Origin: Hyperoplus lanceolatus | Taxonomy: Eukaryota; Chordata; Actinopteri; Uranoscopiformes; Ammodytidae | Direction of reading: 5' to 3' | Length of the DNA: 64,000 nt | Assembly (NCBI GenBank): GCA_026929865.2 | Contig: CM049403.1 | Location: 25,419,001 to 25,483,000 of the forward strand | Shown here: piece after piece, positions 14,621-29,582 of the stretch | How the letters are laid out: each line of letters opens with the position of its first letter | How positions within the stretch are numbered: position 1 is the first letter of the stretch | Notes under the pieces: model-generated | What the model saw: only the letters and a program-made list of their open reading frames with translations | Told to the model about the DNA's origin: nothing | Databases searched by the model: none | Position numbers and translations under genes: made by a program

Positions 14621-17600
14621 AAGTAACCATGTCATGTTCCAGTGTCAGTCTGCAGCTTTCCACCAAAACACACTGATGTTGCATCACAGAAAGATCCAAG
14701 GGTTATTTCATGAGTATGCATACAACATACAGTATGAGAGCCAGATGGCAGTGTACTAATGCCGTATGCAATGATCATGGAATAATGCAGAAGACACCAC
14801 CTGACACATGCACATCATTTGCTGAATGAAGCAGGAATGGACCAAAATGCAGGATCAGGAAACAGCCAAACATAAAAAAGGGGGAGCTCATGTTGTTTTT
14901 CAATCCACTTAAGACGGAAGATCTTACCTCTCGGAGAGAAATGTTTCTCGGAAGGCATTTAATGAGACATAGACATATCAGATTTCAGATCATTTTACCC
15001 CTAAAGATGCAGTTTATTGAGCTGTCTCGGCTTACAGGAATGATGCTTATTCATGACTTCTACAACAGAACAAGTCTGGGGAGGTAATGGGTAAGAGATA
15101 GATCATAGGTACATACTATCTGAGGAGTGCAGTGACTTGGCCAGATAAATGGAGGGAACATAACACCATTTGGAATCAGATGGAGAGGAAAAAGCATTTG
15201 AAACACCTAACCTTGGCTTCACTTTGCACACAAAAGCATTCCACTTACTCACCCTGATCGAGAGATCTACAAGAACACATTAGCCAGAGGCCGGTGGAAA
15301 CGTGATCCAATATTATGAATCAACATGATACAGAGAGGGCATGTGGAGTATAACTTCAAGGAGATAACAAGAGAGATGGGAGAAGAACAGAGAGAAAGGC
15401 TTACATGTACTTCACAGCATGCAGGCACCCATTTCTGGGAGTTAAATATGAAATTAATCACACCAGCCAATTGAACCCTCAGGGGATCTTTTGATAAATG
15501 TAATTATATAGTAAATTGTGTTTCTGTGTGGTAGCTGATAAACTGCACCACACTTATTTAATTCAAAGGACTGCATCAGTGGGATGGCAAGATGAAATAT
15601 AATTGAGAAGTCCAGTTACAATAATGTATGAGTTTGAAGGCTTATCAGAGGGAAAACACTGCATAGGTTTTAGTCTATGGTTTTAATACAATGAAGCAAC
15701 TATACGTTTGCCACCTTGGATAACTCACTATTATTATATAGAACAGAACAAAATGATCATAACACAAGATTGTAAAAAGTTATTGTGACTGTGTAACTGC
15801 TTCCGCTTTGTAACATAATGAGATACAAGAAACATTTAATTTACATGCTCTGTTCAATGTTTAGTCTGTCAAGGTCCTTGATGGTGTACTGACCTTTTAT
15901 AAAGGTCATCGAGTGATTTCACTATCAATATTGACAAATTGCACAGGCTATAAAACATCCTTATTGATCCCTCTAGATAACAAGGCCACATATTCCTTCC
16001 ACTTCGACTCCTAATTGCGAGGTAATGGATGGACTTTGTAGTAGGCCTATGGTAACCCCACTGGATGGCTTCATGAAGGGTACCAGAAAGAGAAGATGTT
16101 AGTGCAACATGCCTCACGATGTGCCCTAGGAAAATGCATGTTAAATTCAAAAGATTTTAATCTTTCGCTGCTTTTTTCTCGACTTGTCTTACAGTAACAG
16201 CCGTGCTGCAGAAAAGGTGAAACCTGCTGCTTGGAAATGAGCCCAGGTGTCTCAGTCTGGCTCATTTACACACAGATGTGATTTAGCATCACTATTTAGG
16301 ATCATCTCTCTGTTGGACTGTCCCTGAGCCAGCTTTAGAGTCCTTGCTCTCACAGCTCCTCTATACTCAAAAATGAATGCAAATTTTGGTGATTTCTCAA
16401 AGGCTGCCGCATTAAGTGCTGCTTGCAAATGCCAGGATACCCACAGTGACTAGAGGTCACCTCGTCCGTCAATCACATGCACTGAAAAAGATGCATACCA
16501 TTAGTGAAATCCAAAGTAGCACGAGGGATATTGAAGTTACAGCTAGTTATGCAGGGAGGGAGGGGATAAAGTTAGTGCTACAGTTAGTACGGTACTTTTA
16601 AAGATATCTATTTTTTGTATGGCATTGTGCCTTCATTTGAAATTGATGGTAGAGATACAAACATGACATGGTAGGAAGACACTTCAAGACAGAGAGGAGG
16701 TTGACATGCAGAAAATGCCCAATTCAAACTGGGGGTGTTGGGGTCTTATGGTATTCATTCATAACTTGGGTACTGGACGTTTCTTGGTTCAAATTTGCTG
16801 ACTATAATAAACCACAAATGTGCCAAGATTGTTCATTGCCTTGCAGAACAAGAGAGTGCTTTCATCAAATACATATCTTCCAATTCATGTTTAATTTCAA
16901 AATACAATACATTGCATCTAGAGAAAAGAAAGATCCTACAAATACTGTTACCTTGAGGTAACTTATTTAAATTTAAAGTGAAATTATTCACAAAGGCTTT
17001 TATCGAGCTTGGATGTATGCAGTAATTGATTCTTAGTGTGTTCAGGGACTTTATTCAAAGTACGACCACACTGGATCAGTGGTAACAGCTGTGAAACTGC
17101 TGGGATATGTGAAACAACAACGCTATCAAAGATAATTATGTTTTTCAGGTTAACACAAAAGGCACAAGGAGGGTTTAGGTACAATAATATTATCTCATTA
17201 AATAATTCAAGTTCATTGTCCATTCCAGGTTGCTTTCGTCACCAAGAACAGACATCTCAACAACAAGGATGAAAGATTAATCTCATTAAATCCAAACTTA
17301 AATTTAGGCCATATGCATCTCCGTCTAGAAGTGCCTAATGAATGGATTTTTTTTCTCCATTTCTCAATGGTTGAATCATAAATGAAGACACTACAACATC
17401 TCTCCAGAGATAATGCTATTTCAACAGCCACAGATTGAGAGATGTTACGTTAGCGAGTCCTGTTTCCTCCCAACAGGACGGTCACTCACTCACTGTTTCA
17501 CAGATGCTGCTGAGATTCCCTGTAGCGTATCTGCATCGCAACTCAAAACCTAATTTGGGCAAACATTTAATTGATGTCCTCCAAATTATTACATTTGAGA

Positions 17601-18190
17601 AGCAATTGCTAAATCAGCCCACACTGTCAAGTGCATATTTCAGATAGGCTGTAACAAAATCTGTTTTAAACTAAGCAGTCACTATGAATGAAATGAAGTT
17701 TCAACCTGTAGAAAGGTCATTAAAATCACTAACTGTGTCCTAGTTTGAGACGTTACACCAAAGACAGACATGGATATAAATAAAATACATTTGGAGAAAT
17801 GCAGTCCTATTATCAAGGAAGTTACAATTGTTACTTTGTTGTTACATAAACTGTATGGCTACAACATGAGCCCTATCTGTTTCTTTGCATGCATTTTCTC
17901 AAATTATTACCATTAAAAGAATACCGAATGGAAATTCCCTGACACCTCGTTGCATATTTTTCTATGATTTCCAAGTGGGTCCGTGGACATCAGAGACATC
18001 CTACATCCTAGGAATATGTAAATCCCACTGAATCTAAAACAATGTGTGTCATGCCTGTGTGTTTTCGTTTTTACGCCATACTGTATCTTGGTCTCACATA
18101 TCTTATGCAGTCTGTAATCAAAGTGAATATACAAGCTAAGTTCTGGAGGACTGTGTTACACTGGCATATTACTGTGCGTTTCCGTGTGTA

Positions 18191-18226
<36 letters not shown>

Positions 18227-19488
18227 GATGCCTTTTAATTAGAAACACGCCTGAAGGATTTTATCTGTAAGAACAATTGTTCATTAACACTGAAACAAGG
18301 ATTTATTTCTCCCTGTCTGTCTTCAGGAGCTCCTTCAGATTAGCAGTATCATACAAACAAGAGTCAGATAAGAAACAAATACACACACAGAATGTTCATG
18401 CAGTTATACAAATCCTCATCTACTGCTACTCTAACACACATTTAAAGTTCCAACATGCTTTGTATCTATGGTACCCAGTTCAAAAACCTATAGTGACACT
18501 CAATTGTATAGTAGCTATACAAACTCTTTGGTGTTCAATCAATGTGTAATTACTCCTAACATTCTGTACTTCGATGCGGACTTACAGACTACTCTCACTC
18601 CTTTATTTCTTACTTAACGATAATCAATCATTTTCCCTGCAGGGTCAATTTTCACAGACTTTCTCTATCTTAACGAGGAATAATGATGAAGCATGATGTA
18701 ATTATGATTTCAGTTTTTATCATGTGGAACTCTTAATTGGCCAAATCAGCTCTCTCAAGTGCCTCTGTGACTCAACATCGAGCAGGCAGCCAGCTTGAGG
18801 TTATTAGCTCAGCTCTGCTTTGGCATCACGGATCAAAAGTGCCTAACTTTTAGCTTTGTTTAGCTTTTCTTTTTTTTTTTAAACGATCATCATCATTTTA
18901 ACAATCTTCTTAATTGGACCTTGAGTTGAAATTCAAGCTCAACCTTTGACCAGGACGAAGATGACAGCTTGTATCTTATTGGCTAAATACATGATACATA
19001 AATTCAAATGAAACCTTTTAAGCAAATCCTAGAGGAAAGGCTGTTGCTTATCTGCCAAAATAATAAAGAGGATTCCAATTTTTGTTCTATCCTGGTATAG
19101 GGATATTTACATTTTTGCAGTATTCATTTTACATTTCTAATCAAAGTTTCGCCTCATTTCATTTGGTCTTTGAAGCACTGAATGGATTGACCATAAACAG
19201 CAGAGCGAATTGATGCTCTGGTGCAACAGAGTGTCGGGCTGAGAGGATGAGTGACCTGAAACACTCACAAAGACACAAACACAGCTTTACTCAGGCAAGA
19301 CAGACAGGGTCATTATCACTGATGACATACTACATTGAAAATCCTCACTTGGCTACATTAAGATATGCACGTGTGGCTTGATGTGTGCGTGTGTGTGTGT
19401 GTGTGTGTGTTTGTCTGTGAGGAATAGTATTAGTGTAAGTTAGGCCAATCATGACTGAGGTTTGAAAGCAGGGAAGAAGAATACCTTG

Positions 19489-19489
<1 letters not shown>

Positions 19490-19573
<84 letters not shown>
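19490..19573. repeat. (CA)n with (CACG)n core
   Basis: A CA tract of about 84 bp with a central run of GCAC units. A separate TG tract lies about 80 bp upstream (19384-19410), so the two could pair as an imperfect hairpin. Confidence 0.93.
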
Positions 19574-19578
<5 letters not shown>

Positions 19579-22500
19579 TTGGAGCTGCACATCAATTTTT
19601 TTACCTGGGTTGAGTGTTCATTAAAATAGAATTATTAAACTAGGTTGGCACTTGTGGGGGTGTATGTCAGACTGACGAGGAAGTGTGTGCAGGACTGAAC
19701 TAATGGATGCAATTTCTGATTTAGTCTGACATAACTCTGACTGACACGGTGCATTTCACATCATCCCTTTACTTTCCAATTTAAAAGATCAAATGCAATA
19801 TTAATTTATATTAGGGGAGTCACAATCCCAATTGTAGGTTGGACATTGCCATGATCTTCCAAATTTGAGGTGAAATTGTTGATTTAGCCCCAGCGCCCAT
19901 GGGTCACATTCGACAGGCGTTCCAAGAGAGGAAAAACACACACACAGCTTGCAGTAGCTGCGAGTGACCTACCTACAGTTCCTGCCAAAAGAAAACCATG
20001 GCAACTACTAAAACTTTAACTGAACTTGAATCTGCTCATCCTTCTCTGAAGAAAACAACAGTACTTTGCAGGCTATGCACATGTCCTATTCAAGGATGCC
20101 CCGCGGGCAGTATGTGTGTTCATATGTTTGGATGGTAGAACCTTTTTAAGTCAATCAAACATACTATATTGAAAAAAATAACCTTGAAATCTTGATAAGC
20201 AAATCAAATGTGCTTTCTGTCCAGCACTCGCTGGTGGGTCAGGAGGAGCCCACAGCACAGCAGCAAACCAAAACACTCCCAAGATGACTCAGGCTCCATC
20301 TCCAAAGCTGAACCTTCTTCCTATTATGTCATGGTCGACCTGCCCTGCTATTCTCCTCTTCAACAGGCCCGACTTCATCGTAAACAGAGAACGGCATACT
20401 TTGAATTCCATCCCCGAACCATCAGTCAGCCCGTATCTTGTCGTGACATTCTGAGCCTCCAAGTCTGACCCTTGAGAGTCTGGAGGGAAAACAGAAGCCC
20501 CATTAACAAAACACACCTGTCCTTCTCCTCCTCCTCCTCCTCATCTTTCTCTTATTCTACCTTTTCTGCCTCTCTCCACCTCAAGTAACCTTTCAGCAAA
20601 TTAAGCCTTTGATGAGTGAAGCTAATACTAATGAAAAAACAAGCATCTGAATGGGCAACCCTAAAATGCAGCACTATAGCGAACACGAATGACGCTTTGC
20701 TAAGGAAATAAGACCATGCAATGGTTAATCCCACATAATCTCCACTGAATCCAATGCTGATTAAATTTTTTTTCTTCAAAGGTGGAGACAAGACAACCTG
20801 ACCTGACTGTTGAGCAGAAGAGCAATGACTGTAGCACACCTAGGTCTGTTGCCATCAAATGATCTTCACAACAGACGGACTGACAGACAGGCAGAGAGGC
20901 AGACAGACAAACAAACACACAGACAGACAGATTTACGAACAGAGGCAGTAAGGTTGACAAAAAAATCACATTTTCTTTTTTAGTACTTACTTGTTGAATA
21001 TTAAATGAAGTGTAAAATGTGTTACATGGAATAATAAATGGGAAGCACCATTTTTCAAGTTATACTGGCACTTAAGCTGGTCCACTCAAATTTTACACTG
21101 CCAAATTCACTGTTAAAGCAGTCTATTGTTTCTGTCTATGGTTATGGTTAGATATATTTTTATGTTGTTGCTGTGTGCAAACAATTGGTTATTAAACATA
21201 AGATTGAATTGTATGATGTTTTTCTCCACAAAGTCTTGATAGAGCAGACAGAGTATCTTCGTAGACACCAGTATGTCTCATGATAAGGCAGTCATGCAGG
21301 GTTAGATAAGACAGCCAAAGACCGACAGGACACAGTGGTGATTGTGGATGGAGCCATTTGAGATCAGGTTTTTCCTACCAGATCAGCAAGAAATACCAGA
21401 GGGAAATGTATCCAGTAGTTGCTAAAATACTGGATCAAAGTGGTAGATTTACTGACCAACATAGCCATGATGAGACGTACTTTGCATTTTTGAATCTACT
21501 TTTTATGCAAACTGAATCCCATCTAGACATTTCCATTGCAGAAACTCTTTGACGCAAAAAAGCATCCATAGTAAATTGTCTGTTTTATTGACATACTTCT
21601 CAGACTTAGTGTCTTGCTCTACATTTCAATATAAAGACCCACAAGAGTGGAACTATCATAAAATATGCTTAGATGCTGTTCCAACCTCTTTACTTACTGT
21701 GGCCTCAAAAGACCACAATGCATTGCAGCCACGGCACACGTTCTGTTCTAATTAAAGGGAACACATAATCAGTTTCTTCTCAGATGGATAAACTTGTTCT
21801 CTGTAACTTTCTACACTGTGACAGTAATGACATGCTTCCTCTTTCCCCATGCATGGAACAACCCACAGCCACAGGGCAAGAGATGACTCCACTTGCTGGC
21901 GCTTGTTTGTAAGCATTCTGCAAAATTATTGACAAAGTCTAGGCAGTTAATTACAAAACTCCATCAGAAAACTATACTCAAGATACATCAAACACTGCAA
22001 TTTAGCTACAGCACTGGGAGTTGTGGACTTTGCAGACATCATATCTGATATTAAGCAAACAATATTTGACACCTTTAATAAATGTTCTCAGAAGATGTCA
22101 TAATGTACAGAGTTATAAAAACAACCACATGTATAAGTTATACTGCCTGCTTTGCTGACTACAGGAACATTTGGGAAGACAAAAGGGATAGCATAAAAAA
22201 ACAGCAGGCTACAGGTTGTAGCCAGCCATGTGTGAGTGCATTCAGTCTCCTCCTTTTCAAAGTCATGGGATCAATAATTCATTCAGCACATTTTGCCACA
22301 TCACTGTCTGTCTGACCCACAGAGGCTCCCCGGAGAGTGTGAGTGTCTGAGAGGCAGAGGGAACAGATGTAGCAATGAATACAATGGAAAGAATCCAGGA
22401 GGGAAATAACAAGCCTGTCGCCCAGTGCTCCGGGTTACTGCCTTCACTCCATTTCACATTCTCTTTGTGCTTTTGGATGCTTGACAAAAAGTGAAATCAC

Positions 22501-22822
22501 GTTTTCCAGTCCTGTTTCCTTTCCTAAGGCAGAATTCAGAATTTTAGATTTGGAACTGGGATTGAATTGAGCAAGGGTTGGGTAAGGGTTACATTAAGGG
22601 GTTAAGGTTAACGTTATGTTTAGGATTTAGGGACACTATCATAGCCAAAAGTAAGTGATGTGTGATTATTGAAAATCTGCTGCTACAATGGCCTACTCTC
22701 TCCATTTTTGCTCTTATTCTGCCACCAGAGCATCAGTAAGGATTGATGCTGCATGATAAGGCCTGACTCGCAGGTCTGCTTGGCTTTTTGCATGGGTAAA
22801 CTGTCTAAACAGTACCGACACA

Positions 22823-22943
<121 letters not shown>

Positions 22944-23943
22944 TGTAAGAAAACAAATATTTTGATTATCATTGTGTGTAATAATAATATTAAGATTTCC
23001 CTTCAGTTCATAAGGGATCCAGCTCAAACCGTAATGAATCTGACTACATAAAAGTGCTGTTTGTTGAGGGGTGTATTATTCGTCCACAGATTTTTGAACA
23101 TATTGCAAGAAAGCAGTTAATGAAAGACATAAAGGGGCCTTACAAGGGAGAAACACTGTGTTTTTCCGAGACTATTTGGCTGAGTCTGTTACAAAACAGG
23201 AGGGGAGCGCCGTGTCTCCATGTCTGGGTGAGATTCATCTTGAATCTTGATACGACACATCAAACACTAAAACAAGTTAAATATTACTGACTTGAAGCTT
23301 AAAATGATCAAAGGCGTCTTGTCTTTCCTCTTCAGTTCATGTTTGCCTCAGTGGGATTTGTTCTTTTCAAGGTTGCAACACCCACCTCCACTTTAAATTC
23401 AAAATGTGTCTCATTCATCAGCCTGCTTTTGTCAGGGTACAGTGCGCGTTAAGAAACACAAAATGCAAGACATTGGACAAGACAGACGGGCTTGACAGAC
23501 ACATGGGCGGAGACGGGCCTTCAGCTGTGCGACCATTTCCCATCCTTTTTACATCTGGAGCTTCACATGTTTCAGCTTAAACACCATGTCGCTCAGCATA
23601 GCCTGTAGCTTTGCATCCTGGGAACATAAAAGCAAGTCGCCACCACACCCAGATGTCGATGTGCAGCACGGAAGCTAGAATGAACATGATCTATGCATGT
23701 TTGTATGAACGGTGAGACAATTGTGACAAAAACGCCTCCAAAAGGAAATCGAAACTGACTTTGCGGCGGCACCCAACAGGTATGACCTGTGAGTGGAAGG
23801 TCGCCAGTTGAAATCCAATGGCTTGAAGGGATAATGCAGTCAGTGATTGTGAATGGAATTCTGTAGGAGGGCAGAAACCGGTAGTATACACAATAGTCTT
23901 CTATGCTTACACGTGACAGACATAAAAAGTTAAAGTGCCCATG

Positions 23944-24165
23944 GGCTGCAAGTAAGGATTATTTCTGTTCAAAATCCGTCATTCATATTTTGAGTGAACT
24001 ATTAATTGTTAGTCTGTAAAATGTCTGTAAAAAAACTAAAATGGCCATAAAATGTGTTTATAGCTTCAGATGAAGGCTTACTATTAAAACATGACACAAG
24101 TGGTCAATTCTCTCTGCACTGTTGATTAATCAGCTAATTGTTAGTTATTTAAAGTACACTGACAG
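23944..24165. repeat. Degenerate dispersed repeat
   Basis: It begins GGGCTGCAAGTAAGGATTAT and ends near GATTAATCAGCTAATTGTTA. This resembles, from memory, a widespread teleost repeat that begins with GGGCTGCAACTAACGATTAT. Ends and target duplication are eroded, so the call is tentative. Confidence 0.4.
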
Positions 24166-24747
24166 CTGAGAAATGTATGTCTGATAAGAGATAGAATCCC
24201 GATTAAAACACACAGATTAACACATAACGAATAACCAGCTGCAGACAGCAATCATTTGTTTACAGTATTACTGGTCTGAATCTTAGCTGTTTGGGTGGAG
24301 TCCTGTTTGGCTCTGATCATCAGTGTTGAGCTCAGAAGATTAATCACTTGACTTTAGAAGTCCTTAACTCCCCCTTATCCTCTGGTCATTAATTTCAGCA
24401 CTGTGTCCGTTGTGTTTGTTTATATACAGTATGTGACCCACTAACTGCAGCGGCCATGTTTCTGTCAGCACAACCTCACATTAACAAAACAAGCTCAGCT
24501 AACTCCTCCTGAGCACACTAAATACTCTGTGGCTGTTTATTTTTGTGTGCCTTTTACTTTGTATGTACTTTCATTTTAACAGACTATTGTGCGGTAATGT
24601 CAGATGCACAATCTGTGAACGCTTGAACAAATTAAGTGGACAAGCAAAAATTAAACCCATATCTTATTCTAAAACCATAGGCATTGATAAGCTGCGGCCT
24701 TATGTCTATTTTAATATCAAGCACACATGCAATGTCCTTATTGTTAA

Positions 24748-24795
24748 GCACTTACAGCTGCATTTCTTGTATGAAAGGTGCTGTACACATAACGT
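24748..24795 (+). repeat. LINE-like 3' tail fragment
   Basis: Sequence of the form GCACTTACAGCTGCATTTCT followed by TGTATGAAAGGTGCTGTACA resembles the conserved 3' tail of fish L2-type LINEs and the SINEs that borrow it. Only the tail is recognisable. Confidence 0.45.
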
Positions 24796-27700
24796 TGATT
24801 ATTATTTTTTTAAATGCCAATTATAATATAACTGGCCGTACAGTACTATTTATATCCTGATAGCTACTACTTTACAATATCTGGGAGTATTAGGCCATTG
24901 TCGGTAATGTAATACATAATTTTTTGAATCAAGGTGAAGCAGTTCTTAGCTTGGTATCGGTTTGTGTATGTGTGTATTTAAATGTGTCCCTGCAGGTGAC
25001 AGGCTGAGCTTGTAATGAGGCATATTGATTTGTGGTGCTCCCTTGCTGTCGCCGCAGTTAACCCCAGTTTCAAACAACACGTCTGTGACGGGGAAATCGA
25101 TACAAGTCACCAAAGCCTGCTCTGCTTGGTGGGAAACGTGGCCCCTCGGACGGCTACAACCCAAAGCCCCTTCAGACAATTCATTAACACCTATAGTGCA
25201 ACCACAGAGTGAGAGAGACTGGAGCAAAGGGAAGAGAAACAAGATAAATGTATGGGCCAAAGGTTCCAGTAACAAGGAAAACAAGAGTGCCGTTGTGTGA
25301 CTAGGAATATTTATTTAAATGAGGCTCTCTGGAGAAGCTCTAGTCTAATTGGTGGTTGGGAGCCAATTCAAAGGCTGAAAAGCTGTGTTGTTGCCATATG
25401 GTATTTTCCTGATGAATCAATAAGTGAAAAGCAGTTAAATCAGAGGTGTTTGCTGCTTGTGTCCGACTGTGTATACTTGGGATTTTGACCATTAAAACTT
25501 GAGAGGCATAGCGATCCCACAGTAGCCCCTTCGGTCATATTACTTTACAAGTTGCATCTTACTTTTATGTTTTTTCTTGTTTGTTAATTTTTAATACAGA
25601 CAGTCAAGCTCAATGATGCTCAAAATGAATAATGAAAGTGTAGGAGAGCAACTTTCACCCAATGAGTTCAATAAGCTACACAGGTTACCTTGCTCACTAC
25701 AGCCCAGCACTACAAATATGCGAACCATGGGGTTTGTTATGGATGCAGCTAAAATCATATTATGGGATATGCATGGTGCCAACTGCCCCAGCTGTCTAAG
25801 TTATGGTAGATGACTACGACTAATCTCACATTCGCATGGACAAACAATAAACCCCACATACACACACATCTTCAGCTTGCCAGAATGTGTGTGTGTATCC
25901 TATGAATTCAATCCAGGTTGATTCAACAACTACATAACATTGTAAAGATGAGTTCAAACTTTTAAACTTTACTGAACCTGCCACACAAATAAACAAAATA
26001 TCCCTTCTGCATGTGATCTCACTACAGACCACAGAAAAGACGATTAAATATTCTGAAAATCTTTCTGAAAAGCTGCTTCTGCACCATAGGGACTGATCCA
26101 CACAGCCTCTGTCAAGGCAAAAGGCCGAGTAGCAACAAGAGACTGTTTAGAAAATACACCATGTCTGGCATATTGAAGAGGTCGGAGGAAGATCCGGGTT
26201 TAACAGATGACAAACAATAAGGTTCAGGTCAAACATGTGAGAGAAATATAGATGAAAAGACAGCTGGAGTATTTCCTCTAGGGGCTAGAGAAGAGGAAAA
26301 GTGAAGACAGAGAAAATAAATGTAGCATGAAGAAATGCAAGATAAGACATGGCATTAGCTTTAAGTAAATACTAATTATGTGTTTGTGCGTGTACTCTTA
26401 TTTCTTCAGTTTTGATAATGTCCTTACAGGGGCAAAGATAAAAAAAACTTTGTCACACCTTGAATGAAATTGTTGAAATATCTAAGCATGTGTTGATGAA
26501 AAGGATTATTTACTTGATGGATGACAAACTTGCTCAAACTCAGGAAGGAAGAACGAGTGATTTCTCTCTGCGTAACTCTGTTTCAAATAGTCACATTTGT
26601 GAGGTCGAGAGCACACGAGGGAGGATATGAGTAATTCAAATGTAAATCATCTTCACATTATAAATTTCAAAATGACTGGTCTCCCTCCAGACATGCCCTT
26701 GTCTCCAGGCTTCCAGTTAACCTCTTTCTATACGGAAACTAAAAAATGGGAGAGCCTTAAATTAAAGTAATTTCTCTACCTGACAATGTAATACACTCTT
26801 TGATTAAATACGATTATTAAATCACAAGTTGGGGACACCTTTTTTGAATTATTGCAATAGCAGTGTGAAGATGTGTTTAAGTGTTGATTTATTGTAACAG
26901 GTTTGAATATATATTTTTGGACGATTTCAAGGACTGTTTCATAACATTTTAAATTATATTATGGGACAAATTGATGGCTTCAGCTGCAGGAATATGATTT
27001 CATTTGCATTTTTATAGTTCACAGGTCCAATTTAGAGATACCATGGAGAAAGGCGAAAGATATTAATAACGGTTATTCAAATCTCATAGAAATGAGCTCT
27101 TTTCTTCTCTTTTGGCCCAAAGGCGAGCAGTACCTTCCCCTTGAATCGCTGTACCTTGAATTGATGCAAAAAAATATATTTTTATAAAGTTTATGGCTAA
27201 ACTTGTATTCTCTTATAAAAATGTTATAAGATTAAGCAAATAAGAGAGAAAGAAAATACAGATGATCAGAAGAAATGAAGACGTGGAGAAGACATCTGTC
27301 TAAATGCCGGATCTGTTTTTTTGCAAAGTTAAAAGAAACAGTGATTACTTCAGGGGAAACTAACCAACTTTTCCTGATGGCCACAGTGAGATAGTGGTTA
27401 AAATCAAAGGGTAAGGTAGGTTTTTCTTACAGGTTCATTTCACAGGAAATCGACATTTTGGACCCAAGAAAACATCAATGTGGGACTAAATACTATAGTC
27501 TGATTATTTTGAAAGAACCACAAATGCTCCAACAAACTTTTCAGCTATGATTAGGCAAAGTTAGAAAACACTTTCAAACAGTCTCTCAGAGGAATATAGC
27601 GTATCAGATAGAATCTCTATTATCCTTTAATACACTATTACCCTTAGTGGCTAACAACGTCAGTTTTCTGGACGCTCACTAGTTTGATCCTGTACTAAAA

Positions 27701-29582
27701 CTCTTTGAAACAGATAGTGAGCACATTGAGAATTGGCCCATAGTTCCCTTTTAAATCTCTGAAAACATCAACCATTGCCAAATTCTGGCCTCTTCTGAAT
27801 TGAGTTTGACAAAAGTGCTGTGATAAACTGGGGAATCAGTACATAGAAAAAACACTGAGCTTTTCTGTTGGAACAAAATGAACACTTTAATTCTGCATTG
27901 TGCTTGGAGGCCATACACAGAGCTGGGTTTCAACAAAAAAGAGACCACTTCGGGGCTGTCATCTGTGGGCTGCTGTTTCTGGCACAAGTGGAAGAGTTTT
28001 TTTGTTTTAAGGGATGAATAACAGAAACAAACGGCGTCCCTCGAGGTCCAACTAATCCTGGTTTTACATAAAAAAATTAGGAAATTTGAGGACAAGTGCA
28101 CACATGCTACGGCTACCAAGTCAACAAATTGTGAGGAGACAAAATAAAAGAGGGCTGCTTGAAGAAGTTAAGGACGGGGCTATTCTCTGGGATGAAGTAG
28201 AAAAAAAAAAGTTACATACAGGTTTTTTTGTCTAAAAATAGTATTTGACTAATTTTGAGCCAAGCAAGAAAGGACTTTCCTTCTCCAAACATAGAGACAG
28301 TTAAACAGTTCCTCCCAAGATTTGGCTGAAATGCTTATCTTTGCTCATCGGAAGAGTCACTTTTCACTCCAGCAAAGACAAGAAGAGCTCATCGGTCTCT
28401 GAAGGCCCAAACCCCTGTTATCTTGTTGCTGCAAGGGCGACAGTGACAAACTTAAAGCTTGCTCCGGAACTAACCTTAGCTTCTGGTGGGATGTTCATGC
28501 TACATCGAGATATCTCCGTGACAAAGTGTTGTTTCCTGATAAATCTCAAATTAAAACGTGTGTGAGTGAGTGGGTGGGTGTATAACGTGTACTCAAGAAA
28601 AAGAGGCAAGAGAAAAAGGAAGGAAACAAGGAAACAACTTTTAAGTAATAGGTGTATAAGCGTGAGTGTGCATATAGATTGGAGATTAGATTCACGCAGT
28701 TGTCTCTCTTGAAGACGTGTATTAATGCTTTGACCAATGGGGTGATACCTAAGGTGAAGGTGGAATCTCTAAAGTGTGAAGAATTTATAATCTTGCTTTG
28801 TTCACGTGAAATTGACTCTAAAAAAACCTGCATATTCAAAAGGGGGAACAGACAACTAATGTGACAATTACAAACATATGCGCTGCCTCTTTGACTGTGA
28901 CGGCTTGGACTCAAACCTTCATTGTTTCTGGTGCCTCTGTACATTCATAGAGCTCTCTACCTAATGGATCAGTGTTTTTGGCTCCAGTTGAAACTACATC
29001 AGTTAACTCAAGCTGTAGTCCTGATCAAGGACTGTCTGACCGTCTTGGTACTTTAAACACTGTTAATAATAGTAAATAAATAATTTAACAAAGAAAATAT
29101 ATTTGCAATATGTTATAAGTTTGTATAGCAACTTATCCAGTACAATAAATCATTAAACAAGGTAATGTCACTAATGGAATTTGGCCACTAGTTGCAGAAC
29201 ATCTGTATATTTTTTTTCCAGATGATATTATGAACGTCTGAGTGACTGATATGTTCAGGAACCCTATGATAGCCAACCAAGACCATGAAATGTAGTTGGA
29301 CCAGAGCCAGGCTACTCAAATTCTCTTCACCACTTACAGTGGATTTATGTTCATCCATTTATCAATAGGAGTCTTCCCTCTCTCTTATATGTAACTGCAA
29401 GTATATCACACCAAACATATCGGTGTGAGCCTTGCATACATAATTGTGCACGTTGGACAGAGGCTAGTTCACTACATGGTTAATCCTATAGTTTGAAGGG
29501 AATGGACAAAATCAAGGTGAAGGACTATTGGGTTTTCAACTCAACAGGATTCTTCAGTTAGGAGAGCAGGTCAGACAAAGCG

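Noticed and set aside
20208-20468. 86-codon frame in a less AT-rich stretch
   Set aside because: No splice partners or family motifs were found, and the length is within chance for 64 kb.
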